Source: Pseudomonas sp. CCI4.2 (GTDB taxonomy: Bacteria; Pseudomonadota; Gammaproteobacteria; Pseudomonadales; Pseudomonadaceae). From it: a DNA stretch of 64,000 nucleotides. The notes below the pieces were generated by a model that saw only the letters and a program-made list of their open reading frames with translations, made no database searches and was not told where the DNA came from. Where the stretch lies: the NCBI RefSeq assembly GCF_034350045.1, contig NZ_CP133781.1:3396501-3460500 (forward strand), in the 5' to 3' direction. Made by a program: the position numbers and the translations under genes. Below are positions 17,053 through 28,460 of the stretch, piece after piece (positions within the stretch are counted from its first letter, which is position 1; each line of letters starts with the position of its first letter).

Positions 17053-18502
17053 AAGAAGTCACCCGCGTTTCGATGTGAGGCGATTGCAGTTCGATGAAGT
17101 ATTTACGCAGCAGGTTTTGCGCGCTGAGCAGGCGGTATTCCTTGCTGGCGCGGAAGTCTGAGAGCGGGGTGAAATCGTCCGCCAATGCCGCGCAGGCGCG
17201 TTCCACCGTGGCCGAGGTCCACGGCGCACCGATCAGTGCCTGTTCGCAGGCGGCTGCACGTTTGGGAATCGCCGCCATGCCGCCGAAGGCGACGCGCGCT
17301 TCAACGATAGCGCCGTTTTCCACCTGCAAGCGGAAGGCGGCGCAGACGGCGGAAATATCGTCGTCCAAGCGCTTCGATACTTTGTACGCGCGAAATACCT
17401 GTCGGGCGTTGGCCTTGGGCACGATGATTTTCTCGATGAATTCGCTGTCCTGCCGCGCCGTGACCCGGTAATCGATGAAGTAATCTTCCAGCGCCAGGGT
17501 TCGGCGGGTCTGGCCTTTGCACAAGACCAGTTGGGCGCCAAGGGCGATCAGCAGTGGGGGCGAATCACCAATCGGTGAAGCGTTGCCGATGTTGCCGCCG
17601 AGGGTGCCTTGATTGCGGATTTGCAGCGACGCGAAGCGCTGCAGTAGTTTGCCAAAGTCCGGGTATTCGGCACTGAGCGCGGCGTAACAGTCGGTGAGCG
17701 AGGTCGCGGCGCCGATTTCCAAACGGTCTTCGAAATGCTCTATGCGCTTCATGGCTTCAATGTTGCCGACATAGATCATTACCGGCAGCGTGCGATGGAA
17801 CTGGGTCACTTCCAGCGCCAGATCAGTACCGCCCGCCAGCAAACGCGCTTGCGGGTATGAGTCATAGAGTTCAGCCAGGTCGCTGACGGTCAGCGGCACC
17901 AGGCAACGCTTGTCGCCGCTGTTGAGTTCGCCGGTTTCCTTCGGCGCAATGGCGCGTAGGCGGGCAATGGTTTGAGCCTCGCGCTGGTCGAATTGATCAG
18001 GTTGGCGTTGATCGCCGCAGGCCTGTTCGGCTGCGGCCAGAATCGGGCGATAACCGGTGCAGCGGCACAAATTGCCGGCCAGTGCTTCGTGGGCTTGATG
18101 GCCGTTGGCTTCAGTGCTGTTCTTTTGCAGCGCGAACAGCGACATCACAAATCCTGGCGTACAGAAGCCGCATTGCGAGCCGTGGCAATCGACCATGGCT
18201 TTTTGCACGCTGTGCAGTTGCCCTTGGTGTTTGAGGTCTTCCACGCTGATCAACTGTTTGCCGTGCAACGAGGCGACGAACGTCAGGCATGAGTTGAGGC
18301 TGCGATAACGCAGCTGCTCTTGGCCGTTGTCGTCGAGATTCAATTCGCCGATCACCACGGTGCACGCGCCGCAGTCGCCACTGGCGCAGCCTTCTTTGGT
18401 CCCGGGTTTACCCACATGCTCACGTAAATAATTGAGCACGGTCAGGTTCGGGTCCAGGGCGTGCTCGGTTCGCAGTTCCTGATTAAGTAAGAATTGGATC
18501 AC
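17045..18502 (-). CDS. xdhA: Xanthine dehydrogenase, FeS/FAD-binding subunit
   Basis: The 485 residues start at a GTG at 18502 preceded by AGAGAGG. Residues 1-90 are a plant-type ferredoxin domain ([2Fe-2S] cysteines in GCASGDCGACTVV, C39/C44/C47). Residues about 95-160 form the second [2Fe-2S] domain (CHGSQCGFCTPG and GNLCRCTGYRP). From about 200 the FAD-binding and CO-dehydrogenase-flavoprotein-like domains follow (LLAGGTDLALEV, GGNIGNASPIGDSPP). It passes electrons from the Mo subunit to NAD+. It heads the xdhA-B-C-guaD operon, and two YTGAC-type palindromes lie upstream. Confidence 0.97.
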   Translation of the reverse strand: MIQFLLNQELRTEHALDPNLTVLNYLREHVGKPGTKEGCASGDCGACTVVIGELNLDDNGQEQLRYRSLNSCLTFVASLHGKQLISVEDLKHQGQLHSVQKAMVDCHGSQCGFCTPGFVMSLFALQKNSTEANGHQAHEALAGNLCRCTGYRPILAAAEQACGDQRQPDQFDQREAQTIARLRAIAPKETGELNSGDKRCLVPLTVSDLAELYDSYPQARLLAGGTDLALEVTQFHRTLPVMIYVGNIEAMKRIEHFEDRLEIGAATSLTDCYAALSAEYPDFGKLLQRFASLQIRNQGTLGGNIGNASPIGDSPPLLIALGAQLVLCKGQTRRTLALEDYFIDYRVTARQDSEFIEKIIVPKANARQVFRAYKVSKRLDDDISAVCAAFRLQVENGAIVEARVAFGGMAAIPKRAAACEQALIGAPWTSATVERACAALADDFTPLSDFRASKEYRLLSAQNLLRKYFIELQSPHIETRVTSYV

Positions 18503-18558
18503 GTAGGCCTCTCTGCACTATTTTTATAATCGGTCGCATGGAGCTGAATCTATCAGCT

Positions 18559-18574
18559 CTGACTTTTCGGTCAA
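18559..18574. promoter_or_regulatory. Operator-like repeat CTGACT-TTTC-GGTCAA upstream of xdhA
   Basis: It has a similar half-site layout (YTGACY-N4-RGTCAR) to the site at 18582, starting 23 bases away, about two helical turns. It lies 57 bases upstream of the xdhA GTG, in the region shared with the divergent GntR gene. Confidence 0.5.
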
Positions 18575-18581
18575 TAAATAT

Positions 18582-18597
18582 CTGACTATTAAGTCAG
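18582..18597. promoter_or_regulatory. Operator-like palindrome CTGACT-ATTA-AGTCAG upstream of xdhA
   Basis: Perfect six-base arms with a 4-base spacer. Flanking bases are shared with the site at 11168 upstream of the purine permease (common string ATTAAGTCAGGAA). The divergently encoded GntR protein at 18768 is the most obvious candidate binder. Confidence 0.58.
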
Positions 18598-18767
18598 GAA
18601 AAACGATTTTTTCCCAGCTTGCCGATTAACGGTGTGCCGCGTCAGCCGTAAACAGCTGACCGTTGCTTAAAGAATTGCTTATTTCGTGCCAGATTCAAGT
18701 CTTATGGCCGTGCGCCATGCGATACACTGCGCGGCTCGTAGGATTGAGCTGAAGTTGAAGGAAAATC

Positions 18768-19427
18768 ATGACGTTCAAGGCGCCGGACAGCCTCGCCGAG
18801 CAAATCGCTCGCCACCTTGCAGAGCGAATCATTCGTGGTGAACTCAAGCCAGGGGAGCGCATTCAAGAGCAAAAGGTCACGACCTCACTGAATGTGAGCC
18901 GTGGTTCGGTGCGTGAAGCACTGCTGATTCTTGAGCGCCGCCACTTGATTGTCATCCTGCCGCGCCGGGGTGCTCAGGTGACGGAAATCACCGCGCACAA
19001 CGTTCAAAGCCTCTGTACGCTGATGAGTGAGCTGTACATCCTGCTCGCCCTCGCCGTGGCGGCTCGCTGGGAAACCCAGATTGATCTAGCGCCCTTCGTG
19101 CAGATCCAGCAGCGCCTGAAGCTCAGCCTTGAACGCCAGGACGTAAAACTTTTTGTCGAAGACAGCTTTAACGTCATGCGCGCGGCGTACCCCTTCGCCA
19201 ATAACCCGTACCTGCAAGAGACCGTTGAGAACCTGCAACCGTCCATGAGCCGCAACTATTACCTGGCATTGGATCAGCGTAAGGCCGAAATGGGTGAATC
19301 GCTGAAGCACTTCGGCCAGTTGCTTGACGCGGTGGTTGTGCGTGACGTCGTGCAGATTCGCGAAGTGCTGAGCAGCTACGGCGAGCGCAGCTATAAATTG
19401 GTCCTGTCCGCGCTGGCGGCTGGCTGA
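18768..19427 (+). CDS. GntR family (FCD) transcriptional regulator next to xdhA and smc
   Basis: The protein has 219 residues. The N-terminal winged HTH covers residues 8-75 (LAEQIARHLAERIIRGELKP, LNVSRGSVREALLILERRHL). A helical FCD-like domain follows, with ARWETQIDLAPF and a C-terminal AVVVRDVVQIREVL helix. It is divergent from xdhA and ends only three bases before smc. In PAO1 a GntR gene also sits between xdhA and smc (recalled). Control of xanthine degradation is the simplest reading, yet it probably shares a transcript with smc. The ligand is unknown. Confidence 0.85.
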   Translation: MTFKAPDSLAEQIARHLAERIIRGELKPGERIQEQKVTTSLNVSRGSVREALLILERRHLIVILPRRGAQVTEITAHNVQSLCTLMSELYILLALAVAARWETQIDLAPFVQIQQRLKLSLERQDVKLFVEDSFNVMRAAYPFANNPYLQETVENLQPSMSRNYYLALDQRKAEMGESLKHFGQLLDAVVVRDVVQIREVLSSYGERSYKLVLSALAAG

Positions 19428-19430
19428 CCC

Positions 19431-22400
19431 ATGCGTCTCAAGTGCATCAAACTGGCCGGGTTCAAGTCCTTCGTCGACCCGACCACGGTCAGTTTTCCGA
19501 GCAACATGGCGGCGGTCGTGGGCCCTAATGGCTGCGGTAAATCCAATATCATCGATGCCGTGCGTTGGGTGATGGGCGAGAGCTCGGCGAAAAACCTGCG
19601 CGGCGAGTCGATGACCGACGTCATCTTCAATGGCTCCACCACCCGTAAACCAGTAAGCCAGGCCAGCATCGAACTGGTGTTCGATAACTCGGACGGGACC
19701 TTGGTTGGCGAATACGCCAGCTACGCAGAAATCTCCATTCGCCGCAAAGTCACCCGCGACAGCCAGACCAGCTATTACCTCAACGGTACCAAGTGCCGTC
19801 GGCGGGACATCACGGACATCTTCCTCGGCACCGGCCTTGGTCCGCGCAGTTACTCGATCATCGAGCAGGGGATGATCTCCAAGCTGATCGAGTCCAAGCC
19901 CGAAGACCTGCGCAACTTCATCGAAGAAGCCGCCGGCATTTCCAAGTACAAAGAGCGTCGGCGCGAAACTGAAAACCGCATTCGCCGTACTCACGAGAAC
20001 CTAGCCCGCCTGACCGACCTGCGTGACGAGCTGGAACGCCAGCTTGATCGACTGCACCGTCAGGCCCAGGCCGCTGAGAAATATCAGGAATACAAAGGTG
20101 AGGAGCGTCAGCTCAAGGCGCAACTGTCAGCCCTGCGCTGGCAGGCGTTGAATGAGCAAGTCGGCCAACGCGAAGCCGTCATTGGCACCCAGGAAATCGG
20201 ATTCGAAGCCTTGGTCGCCGAGCAACGTAACGCGGATGCCGGCATCGAACGCTTGCGCGACGGGCACCATGATCTGTCGGAACGCTTCAATGTGGTGCAA
20301 GGACGCTTCTATTCGGTGGGCGGCGACATTGCCCGCATCGAGCAGAGCATCCAGCATGGCCAGCAACGCCTGCGCCAACTGCAAGAAGATTTGCGCGAAT
20401 CCGAGCGCTCGCGCCTGGAGACCGAATCGCATTTGGGCCACGACCGTACGTTGCTTGCGACCCTCGGCGAAGAGCTGGAAATGCTCGCGCCGGAGCAGGA
20501 AATGACCAGCGCTGCCGCTGAAGAGTCCGCCGCCGCGCTGGAAGAGTCCGAAAGCACCATGCACGGCTGGCAGGAAAAGTGGGACGCCTTCAACCTGGAG
20601 TCCGCCGAGCCGCGGCGTCAGGCCGAAGTGCAGCAGTCGCGCATCCAGCAGTTGGACACCAGCATGGAACGCTTGGGCGAACGGCAACGGCGACTGACCG
20701 AAGAGCGTCAATTGCTGGCAGCCGACCCGGAAGACGCAGCGATCTTGCAGCTCAGCGAAGACCTCGCCACCCGGGAAATGACCCTCGAAGAACTGCACGC
20801 CAGCGAAGAGCAACTGGTCGAACGCCTGGAGCACCTTCGCAGCGAACTGCATCGCGCCAACCAAGCGCAACAACAGGCCCAAGGTGAGCTGCAGCGTCTG
20901 AACGGGCGGCTGGCTTCCCTGGAGGCGTTGCAACAGGCGGCCCTCGATCCGGGCACCGGCACGGCTGAATGGCTGCGTGACCAGCACCTTTCTGAGCGGC
21001 CGCGTCTGGCAGAAGGTTTGCGCGTTGAACCCGGTTGGGAGTTGGCCGTAGAAACCGTGCTCGGTGCCGATCTGCAAGCGGTGTTGGTGGACAATTTTGC
21101 CGGCCTGGATTTAGCCGGGTTTGAGCAGGGCGATCTGCGCCTGATCAGCCCTTCTGCTAACGTTGCACGGATTCCCGGTAGCTTGCTGGACAAGGTTGAA
21201 GCCGCAGTTGATTTGTCCGCTTGGCTGGGTAATGTGCAGCCGGTCGAATGCCTTGAAGATGCATTGGCCTTGCGCGCGCAGCTCGGGGCAGGGCAGAGTC
21301 TTATAAGCCGCGACGGCTATTGGGTCGGGCGGCATTTCCTGCGCGTACGCCGGGCGAGTGAAGCGCAAAGCGGTGTGCTGGCCCGTGGTCAGGAATTGAT
21401 TCGGCTGGGCCTTGAGCGCGATGAGCATGAAGCCACCTTGGCCGCCCTCGAAGAACAGCTCCTCACACAGCGCGAACAGCAAGTTCAGCAAGAGGACGCC
21501 CGCGAACAGTTGCGTCGTCGACTCCAGGACGAAACGCGCCAGCAAAGCGAACTCAAGGCTCAACTGTCGGCGAGCAAGGCCAAGGTCGAGCAATTGACCC
21601 TGCGCCGTACCCGCCTTGATGAAGAGCTGACTGAGCTGGGGGAGCAGCGCGCCATCGAACACGAGCAGTTGGGCGAGTCGCGCCTGCATTTGCAGGATGC
21701 GCTGGACAGCATGGCCCTGGACACCGAACAACGCGAACTGCTGCTGGCCCAACGCGACAGCCTGCGCGAGCGCCTTGATCGCGTGCGGCAGGATGCCCGG
21801 CAGCATAAAGATCACGCGCACCAACTGGCGGTGCGTCTGGGCTCGCTTAATGCGCAGCATGATTCGACGCGGCAGGCCCTTGAACGCCTGGAGTTGCAGT
21901 CTGAGCGACTTACCGAGAAGCGCGAACAACTGAACCTCAACTTGGAGGAGGGCGAAGCGCCTTTGGAGGAGCTGCGCCTCAAGCTCGAAGAGCTGCTGGA
22001 AAAACGCATGGCGGTGGACGACGAAATGCGTCTGGCCAAGCTGGCGCTGGAAGACGCGGACCGCGAACTGCGTGACGTCGAAAAACGCCGCAGCCAGGCC
22101 GAACAACAAGCGCAACTGGTGCGCGGGCAACTTGAGCAACAGCGCATGGAATGGCAGTCACTCACCGTGCGCCGCACCACTTTGCAGGACCAGTTGCTGG
22201 AAGACGGCTACGACCTGCACGGCGTGCTTGCGACACTGACCAGCGACACTAATGAAAAGGCCGCTGAAGAAGAGTTGGAACGCATCGCCGGGCGCATTCA
22301 ACGCTTGGGCGCGATCAACCTGGCGGCTATTGACGAGTACCAGCAGCAATCCGAGCGCAAGCGTTATCTGGATGGTCAGAATGCCGACTTGGCGGAAGCA

Positions 22401-22919
22401 CTGGACACGCTGGAAAACGTGATTCGCAAAATCGACAAAGAAACCCGTAACCGATTCAAAGAGACCTTCGATCAGATAAATAGCGGATTACAGGCTCTTT
22501 TCCCAAAAGTTTTCGGTGGCGGCAGCGCTTATTTGGAACTGACTGGCGAAGATCTACTCGATACAGGTGTGACAATCATGGCGCGTCCACCGGGCAAGAA
22601 AAACAGCACCATTCATTTGCTCTCCGGTGGTGAGAAAGCCCTGACCGCCTTGGCACTGGTATTTGCCATCTTCAAACTGAACCCGGCGCCGTTCTGCATG
22701 CTCGACGAAGTTGACGCGCCGCTCGACGACGCTAACGTTGGACGGTACGCCCGCCTCGTGAAGGAAATGTCCGAAACGGTGCAGTTCATCTACATCACCC
22801 ACAATAAAATCGCCATGGAAATGGCCGATCAGTTGATGGGGGTGACCATGCACGAGCCGGGTTGCTCGCGCTTGGTAGCGGTAGACGTGGAGGAAGCAAT
22901 GGCGTTGGTTGAAGGCTAA
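19431..22919 (+). CDS. smc: Chromosome segregation/condensin protein SMC
   Basis: The protein has 1162 residues, the full SMC length. Walker A is at residues 32-39 (GPNGCGKSNIIDAVRWVMGE). Long coiled coils rich in E, Q, R and L flank a hinge at about 500-650 (a non-coiled stretch with ELAVETVLGADLQAVLVD). The C-terminal head carries the ABC signature LSGGEKALTALALVF and Walker B MLDEVDAPLDDANV. It is an ATPase that loops and compacts the chromosome. Its ATG follows the GntR stop by three bases. Confidence 0.98.
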   Translation: MRLKCIKLAGFKSFVDPTTVSFPSNMAAVVGPNGCGKSNIIDAVRWVMGESSAKNLRGESMTDVIFNGSTTRKPVSQASIELVFDNSDGTLVGEYASYAEISIRRKVTRDSQTSYYLNGTKCRRRDITDIFLGTGLGPRSYSIIEQGMISKLIESKPEDLRNFIEEAAGISKYKERRRETENRIRRTHENLARLTDLRDELERQLDRLHRQAQAAEKYQEYKGEERQLKAQLSALRWQALNEQVGQREAVIGTQEIGFEALVAEQRNADAGIERLRDGHHDLSERFNVVQGRFYSVGGDIARIEQSIQHGQQRLRQLQEDLRESERSRLETESHLGHDRTLLATLGEELEMLAPEQEMTSAAAEESAAALEESESTMHGWQEKWDAFNLESAEPRRQAEVQQSRIQQLDTSMERLGERQRRLTEERQLLAADPEDAAILQLSEDLATREMTLEELHASEEQLVERLEHLRSELHRANQAQQQAQGELQRLNGRLASLEALQQAALDPGTGTAEWLRDQHLSERPRLAEGLRVEPGWELAVETVLGADLQAVLVDNFAGLDLAGFEQGDLRLISPSANVARIPGSLLDKVEAAVDLSAWLGNVQPVECLEDALALRAQLGAGQSLISRDGYWVGRHFLRVRRASEAQSGVLARGQELIRLGLERDEHEATLAALEEQLLTQREQQVQQEDAREQLRRRLQDETRQQSELKAQLSASKAKVEQLTLRRTRLDEELTELGEQRAIEHEQLGESRLHLQDALDSMALDTEQRELLLAQRDSLRERLDRVRQDARQHKDHAHQLAVRLGSLNAQHDSTRQALERLELQSERLTEKREQLNLNLEEGEAPLEELRLKLEELLEKRMAVDDEMRLAKLALEDADRELRDVEKRRSQAEQQAQLVRGQLEQQRMEWQSLTVRRTTLQDQLLEDGYDLHGVLATLTSDTNEKAAEEELERIAGRIQRLGAINLAAIDEYQQQSERKRYLDGQNADLAEALDTLENVIRKIDKETRNRFKETFDQINSGLQALFPKVFGGGSAYLELTGEDLLDTGVTIMARPPGKKNSTIHLLSGGEKALTALALVFAIFKLNPAPFCMLDEVDAPLDDANVGRYARLVKEMSETVQFIYITHNKIAMEMADQLMGVTMHEPGCSRLVAVDVEEAMALVEG

Positions 22920-23158
22920 CGATTCAGGCTAAAGCGATCATATGAGTGGCTATTTGATGGCTAGTGTTGAGCTTCATATCCGTTACAGTGGCCAAGTGGA
23001 TGCAACAGACGGTGTAAAGTTATCTTTGGTCGTGCTAGCTTAGTCAACAATTTTCTATTTGCGTGGGTAAAACGCCTGTCAGAACATAGAGTTGGCGCCA
23101 CGTTTTAAAGGGGTTTCGGCCCTCATTTTCAGCATTTTTATTAGAGGCACGGGATTAC

Positions 23159-24001
23159 ATGGAAATCGGTCTGCGCGAGTGGCTGATCGTCATCGGCATT
23201 ATTGTCATTGCCGGTATTCTTTTTGATGGCTGGCGCCGGATGCGCGGCGGCAAAGGGAAACTGAAATTCAGGCTTGACCGAAGTTTCTCCAACGTGGCGG
23301 ATGAAGACGAGGTTTCCTCTGCCGAGGTGCTGGGTCCACCGCGTGTGCTGGATCAGAAAGAACCGAAATTGGACGAGCATGATTTGCCGTCGGTGAGCAT
23401 GGCGCCGCGTGATGCCAAGCGTAAGCGTAAAGACGAACCGCATCAGGGCGACCTGAACCTGGACCTTGACGGGCCAAGCCTGTTCACCGGTCGCGATGAA
23501 GACTTCGCGGACGATAAGCCGGGCCGTCGTTCGGAAGATACGGCGCGCCGTACCGAAGACCTGCCGCCGGTTGAAGAAGTGCTGGTGATCAGCGTGATCT
23601 GTCGTGACGAAAGCGGCTTCAAGGGCCCTGCGCTGTTGCAGAACATCTTGGAAAGCGGGTTGCGCTTCGGTGAGATGGATATTTTCCATCGCCACGAAAG
23701 CATGGCGGGCAACGGTGAAGTGCTGTTCTCCATGGCCAACGCGGTCAAGCCGGGTGTGTTCGATCTCGATGACATCGACCACTTCAGCACCCGTGCGGTG
23801 AGTTTCTTCCTGGGCTTGCCGGGCCCGCGTCACCCGAAACAGGCATTCGACGTCATGGTGGCCGCAGCCCGTAAACTGGCCCACGAACTGAATGGCGAAT
23901 TGAAAGATGACCAGCGCAGTGTCATGACCGCGCAAACCATCGAACACTACCGCCAACGCATCGTCGAGTTCGAACGTCGTGCATTGACGCACCGCCGCTG
24001 A
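23159..24001 (+). CDS. zipA: Cell division protein ZipA
   Basis: The 280-residue inner-membrane protein tethers FtsZ at the division site. Residues 1-25 are the N-terminal anchor ([20 protein letters not shown]). It is followed by a charged linker (about 30-140) and the C-terminal FtsZ-binding domain from about 140 ([20 protein letters not shown], then the [20 protein letters not shown] part). The gene lies 240 bases after smc; nothing convincing is seen in that gap. ligA follows after a REP pair. Confidence 0.96.
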   Translation: MEIGLREWLIVIGIIVIAGILFDGWRRMRGGKGKLKFRLDRSFSNVADEDEVSSAEVLGPPRVLDQKEPKLDEHDLPSVSMAPRDAKRKRKDEPHQGDLNLDLDGPSLFTGRDEDFADDKPGRRSEDTARRTEDLPPVEEVLVISVICRDESGFKGPALLQNILESGLRFGEMDIFHRHESMAGNGEVLFSMANAVKPGVFDLDDIDHFSTRAVSFFLGLPGPRHPKQAFDVMVAAARKLAHELNGELKDDQRSVMTAQTIEHYRQRIVEFERRALTHRR

Positions 24002-24016
24002 TCGGGACGCACGATT

Positions 24017-24094
24017 CCTGTAGGAGCCAACGTGTTGGCGAGGCTTTTGGCGGTTTGGCTGATGCCGCCTCGCCAACACGTTGGCTCCTACAGG
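24017..24094. repeat. REP inverted pair between zipA and ligA
   Basis: CCTGTAGGAGCCAACGTGTT is mirrored exactly by AACACGTTGGCTCCTACAGG, and the inner part (TGGCGAGGC / GCCTCGCCA) also pairs. The arms are close to perfect over 30 bases. Confidence 0.9.
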
Positions 24095-24153
24095 TTGATC
24101 GCAAAGACGCCGAACCAACATTGAGCAGCTTCGGCTGCTCTTTTGCTTTTTGA

Positions 24154-26526
<2,373 letters not shown>

Positions 26527-26527
26527 T

Positions 26528-26544
26528 CGGGCGCAGTGCGCCCG
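26528..26544 (+). terminator. GC-rich hairpin just after ligA
   Basis: CGGGCGC-AGT-GCGCCCG is a perfect 7-bp hairpin one base after the ligA stop. It lacks a clear T-run, so its role as terminator is uncertain. Confidence 0.4.
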
Positions 26545-26609
26545 GTCAAATACACGGAACCCCCACAGCGACACATGATCTAGTGCTGGCACCCCACAAG
26601 GAGATCGTC

Positions 26610-27776
26610 ATGTATCGCTTCTTTGAACAACTCAGCTCACGCATCGCTGCGCCATTCGTGGGCGAGACCAAGCGTAACAGTAAGGTTTGGCAGTGCAATT
26701 GTGGGCAGTCGATCTTCTTTGCCAATACCCAATGCCTGGCCTGCTCGGCCGCTTTGGGCTATCTGCCGGAGCAGGGCAGGTTGGTCACGCTGGAGCCCGG
26801 CCAGCAGCTCAATACCTGGCGCCTGACCGACGAGCCTCAAGCAGCGCTTTACCGACGCTGTGCCAACGTCGATACGCCGGCGGCCTGTAACTGGCTGTTC
26901 CCCGACAGTGAACCGGGCGAATTCTGCATTGCGTGCAGCCTTAACCGGACCATCCCCGATCTCTCGATCCCGGAAAACGCCGAGCGCTGGTGCAAAGTAG
27001 AAACTGCCAAACGGCGCTTGGTCGCGCAGTTGATATCGTTGGGTTTGAAAGTGATTTCGAAATCTCAAGACGAAGACACCGGCTTGGCGTTTGATTTCGT
27101 CGGCGTCGACCTTGAAGGCAAACTGCCCACCACCGGCCATGCCAACGGTCTGATCACCCTTAACATCGAAGAAGCAGACGACGCCCATCGGGAAGCCATG
27201 CGCGTTCAGTTGCACGAACCTTACCGCACGTTGCTCGGACATTTCCGTCACGAAGTTGGCCACTATTATTGGGACCGTCTGATCGCTGACACCCATTGGC
27301 AGGATAATTTCCGCAACCTGTTCGGCGATGACCGCGCCAGTTACGCTGACGCCCTTGAACATCACTACCAGAGCGGCGCCCCGGTAGGCTGGCAACAACA
27401 CTACGTCAGCGCCTACGCGACCATGCACCCTTGGGAAGATTGGGCTGAAACCTGGGCGCATTACCTGCACATGATGGACGCCGTCGACACCGCACTCGGC
27501 TTCGGCATGAGCGCCCGGGACATGGACTTCGATTACCAGCCGTTCACACTCGAAACCCTCTACGACCCCCAACACCCCGGTGGTCAGGCATTCCTGTCAT
27601 TCGTCAACGCCTGGATTGAACTCGCCGGCATGCTCAATGAACTCTCCCGTAGCATGGGGCAACCGGACTTCTATCCGTTCGTCCTGTCACCGGCGGTGAT
27701 TACCAAACTGCATTTCATTCACTTAGTGATTCAAGAGGCCGGTGGCAAGGCGGATGAGGTGCTGCTAGCGCAGTAG
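26610..27776 (+). CDS. Putative zinc-binding metallopeptidase with N-terminal zinc ribbon
   Basis: The 388 residues run from the ATG at 26610, preceded by AAGGAG. The first 110 residues hold paired cysteines (CNCGQSIFFANTQCLAC, later CNWLF and CIACSLNR), a zinc-ribbon-like arrangement. The peptidase motif HEVGH is at 214-218 (HFRHEVGHYYWDRL). A downstream WEDWAETWAHYLH segment is a plausible third-ligand region. This fits the 'putative zinc-binding metallopeptidase' family found in Proteobacteria and actinobacteria. No signal peptide is present, so it is cytoplasmic. The substrate is unknown. Confidence 0.85.
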   Translation: MYRFFEQLSSRIAAPFVGETKRNSKVWQCNCGQSIFFANTQCLACSAALGYLPEQGRLVTLEPGQQLNTWRLTDEPQAALYRRCANVDTPAACNWLFPDSEPGEFCIACSLNRTIPDLSIPENAERWCKVETAKRRLVAQLISLGLKVISKSQDEDTGLAFDFVGVDLEGKLPTTGHANGLITLNIEEADDAHREAMRVQLHEPYRTLLGHFRHEVGHYYWDRLIADTHWQDNFRNLFGDDRASYADALEHHYQSGAPVGWQQHYVSAYATMHPWEDWAETWAHYLHMMDAVDTALGFGMSARDMDFDYQPFTLETLYDPQHPGGQAFLSFVNAWIELAGMLNELSRSMGQPDFYPFVLSPAVITKLHFIHLVIQEAGGKADEVLLAQ

Positions 27777-28144
27777 AGCCTTGAAAAGGACCTGCCGCCA
27801 CGACTTCGACGCCGCGCTGTCGCGCAGCAAACTGGGTGGCACTTTGTGTGGTTTGAGGTTGCAGGTGTCAGGACTGAAGCCTTCCCGAATAAATTCGGTC
27901 CCACGGTTTTTGGTGCTGCACAGATGGCCGCCCGCCCGTAGATCGTCTGTGAATTGAATATCAAATTACGGAGTGAGGTCCTGCGTGGTGGGGCAAGCCC
28001 TTTTGGCGGGACCTTTTGGCGTTTGAAAAAGGTGCCTCGCTGTAAAAGTGAAACCATAATTTGAGCAACCACAAAGGCCGGATATACACACGTAATCCAG
28101 CGCCAACCTATTGTTTTATAAATAATTAAAAAGTAGTTATAACA
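27777..28144. other. Intergenic stretch without a supportable gene
   Basis: These 368 bases separate the metallopeptidase from a composite REP element. Open frames here have no recognisable motif. The segment around 27970-28060 (GGTGGGGCAAGCCCTTTTGG, then GGTGCCTCGCTGTAAAAGTG) resembles short conserved intergenic DNA I associate with Pseudomonas genomes, but I cannot name it. Confidence 0.5.
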
Positions 28145-28383
28145 GCTGCCGAAGGCTGCGAAGCCGGTACGGCTCTGGGATTTCATTGACACGGTTGATA
28201 GCAAGCAGCCGCAGATGCTGTGGGAGTAGGCTTGCCTGCGAAGAGGCCGATAATCGCTCGGCTGATGTCGACCTGATACCTGGGTCGCCTGCATTGACGC
28301 TTTCGTTGGCAAAACAATTCCCACAGAGACTTTGGCGGGCACGGAATAACAGGCACTGACATCTGATCGCAGCCTTCGGCAGC
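28145..28383. repeat. Composite nested REP element with 17-bp terminal inverted repeats, copy 2
   Basis: The left end GCTGCCGAAGGCTGCGA (28145-28161) is the exact reverse complement of the right end (28367-28383). Inside is a facing pair of the other REP family (28218-28326). The left part (CGGCTCTGGGATTTCATTGA) is shared with the copy at 39.1 kb. The central part (CGGCTGATGTCGACCTGATA) is shared with the copies at 9.5 and 39.2 kb. This is the best preserved of the three. Confidence 0.85.
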
Positions 28384-28460
28384 GCCTGCAGAAATCTGTG
28401 CATCGCTAAAATCTGTGGGCCAAATGTCTTCGGGAAAGATCCAACGCAGTCCACCAGACC

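Noticed and set aside
20127-22139. Long open frames antisense to smc
   Set aside because: The composition mirrors the smc coiled coil (runs of L, F, Q) and no independent signals are present.
22942-23043. A 33-codon frame between smc and zipA (MSGYLMASVEL...)
   Set aside because: No convincing ribosome site and no support beyond an open frame.
27731-28342. A 203-codon open frame downstream of the zinc peptidase
   Set aside because: It runs through the peptidase 3' end and a REP element, and no protein-family motif is visible.
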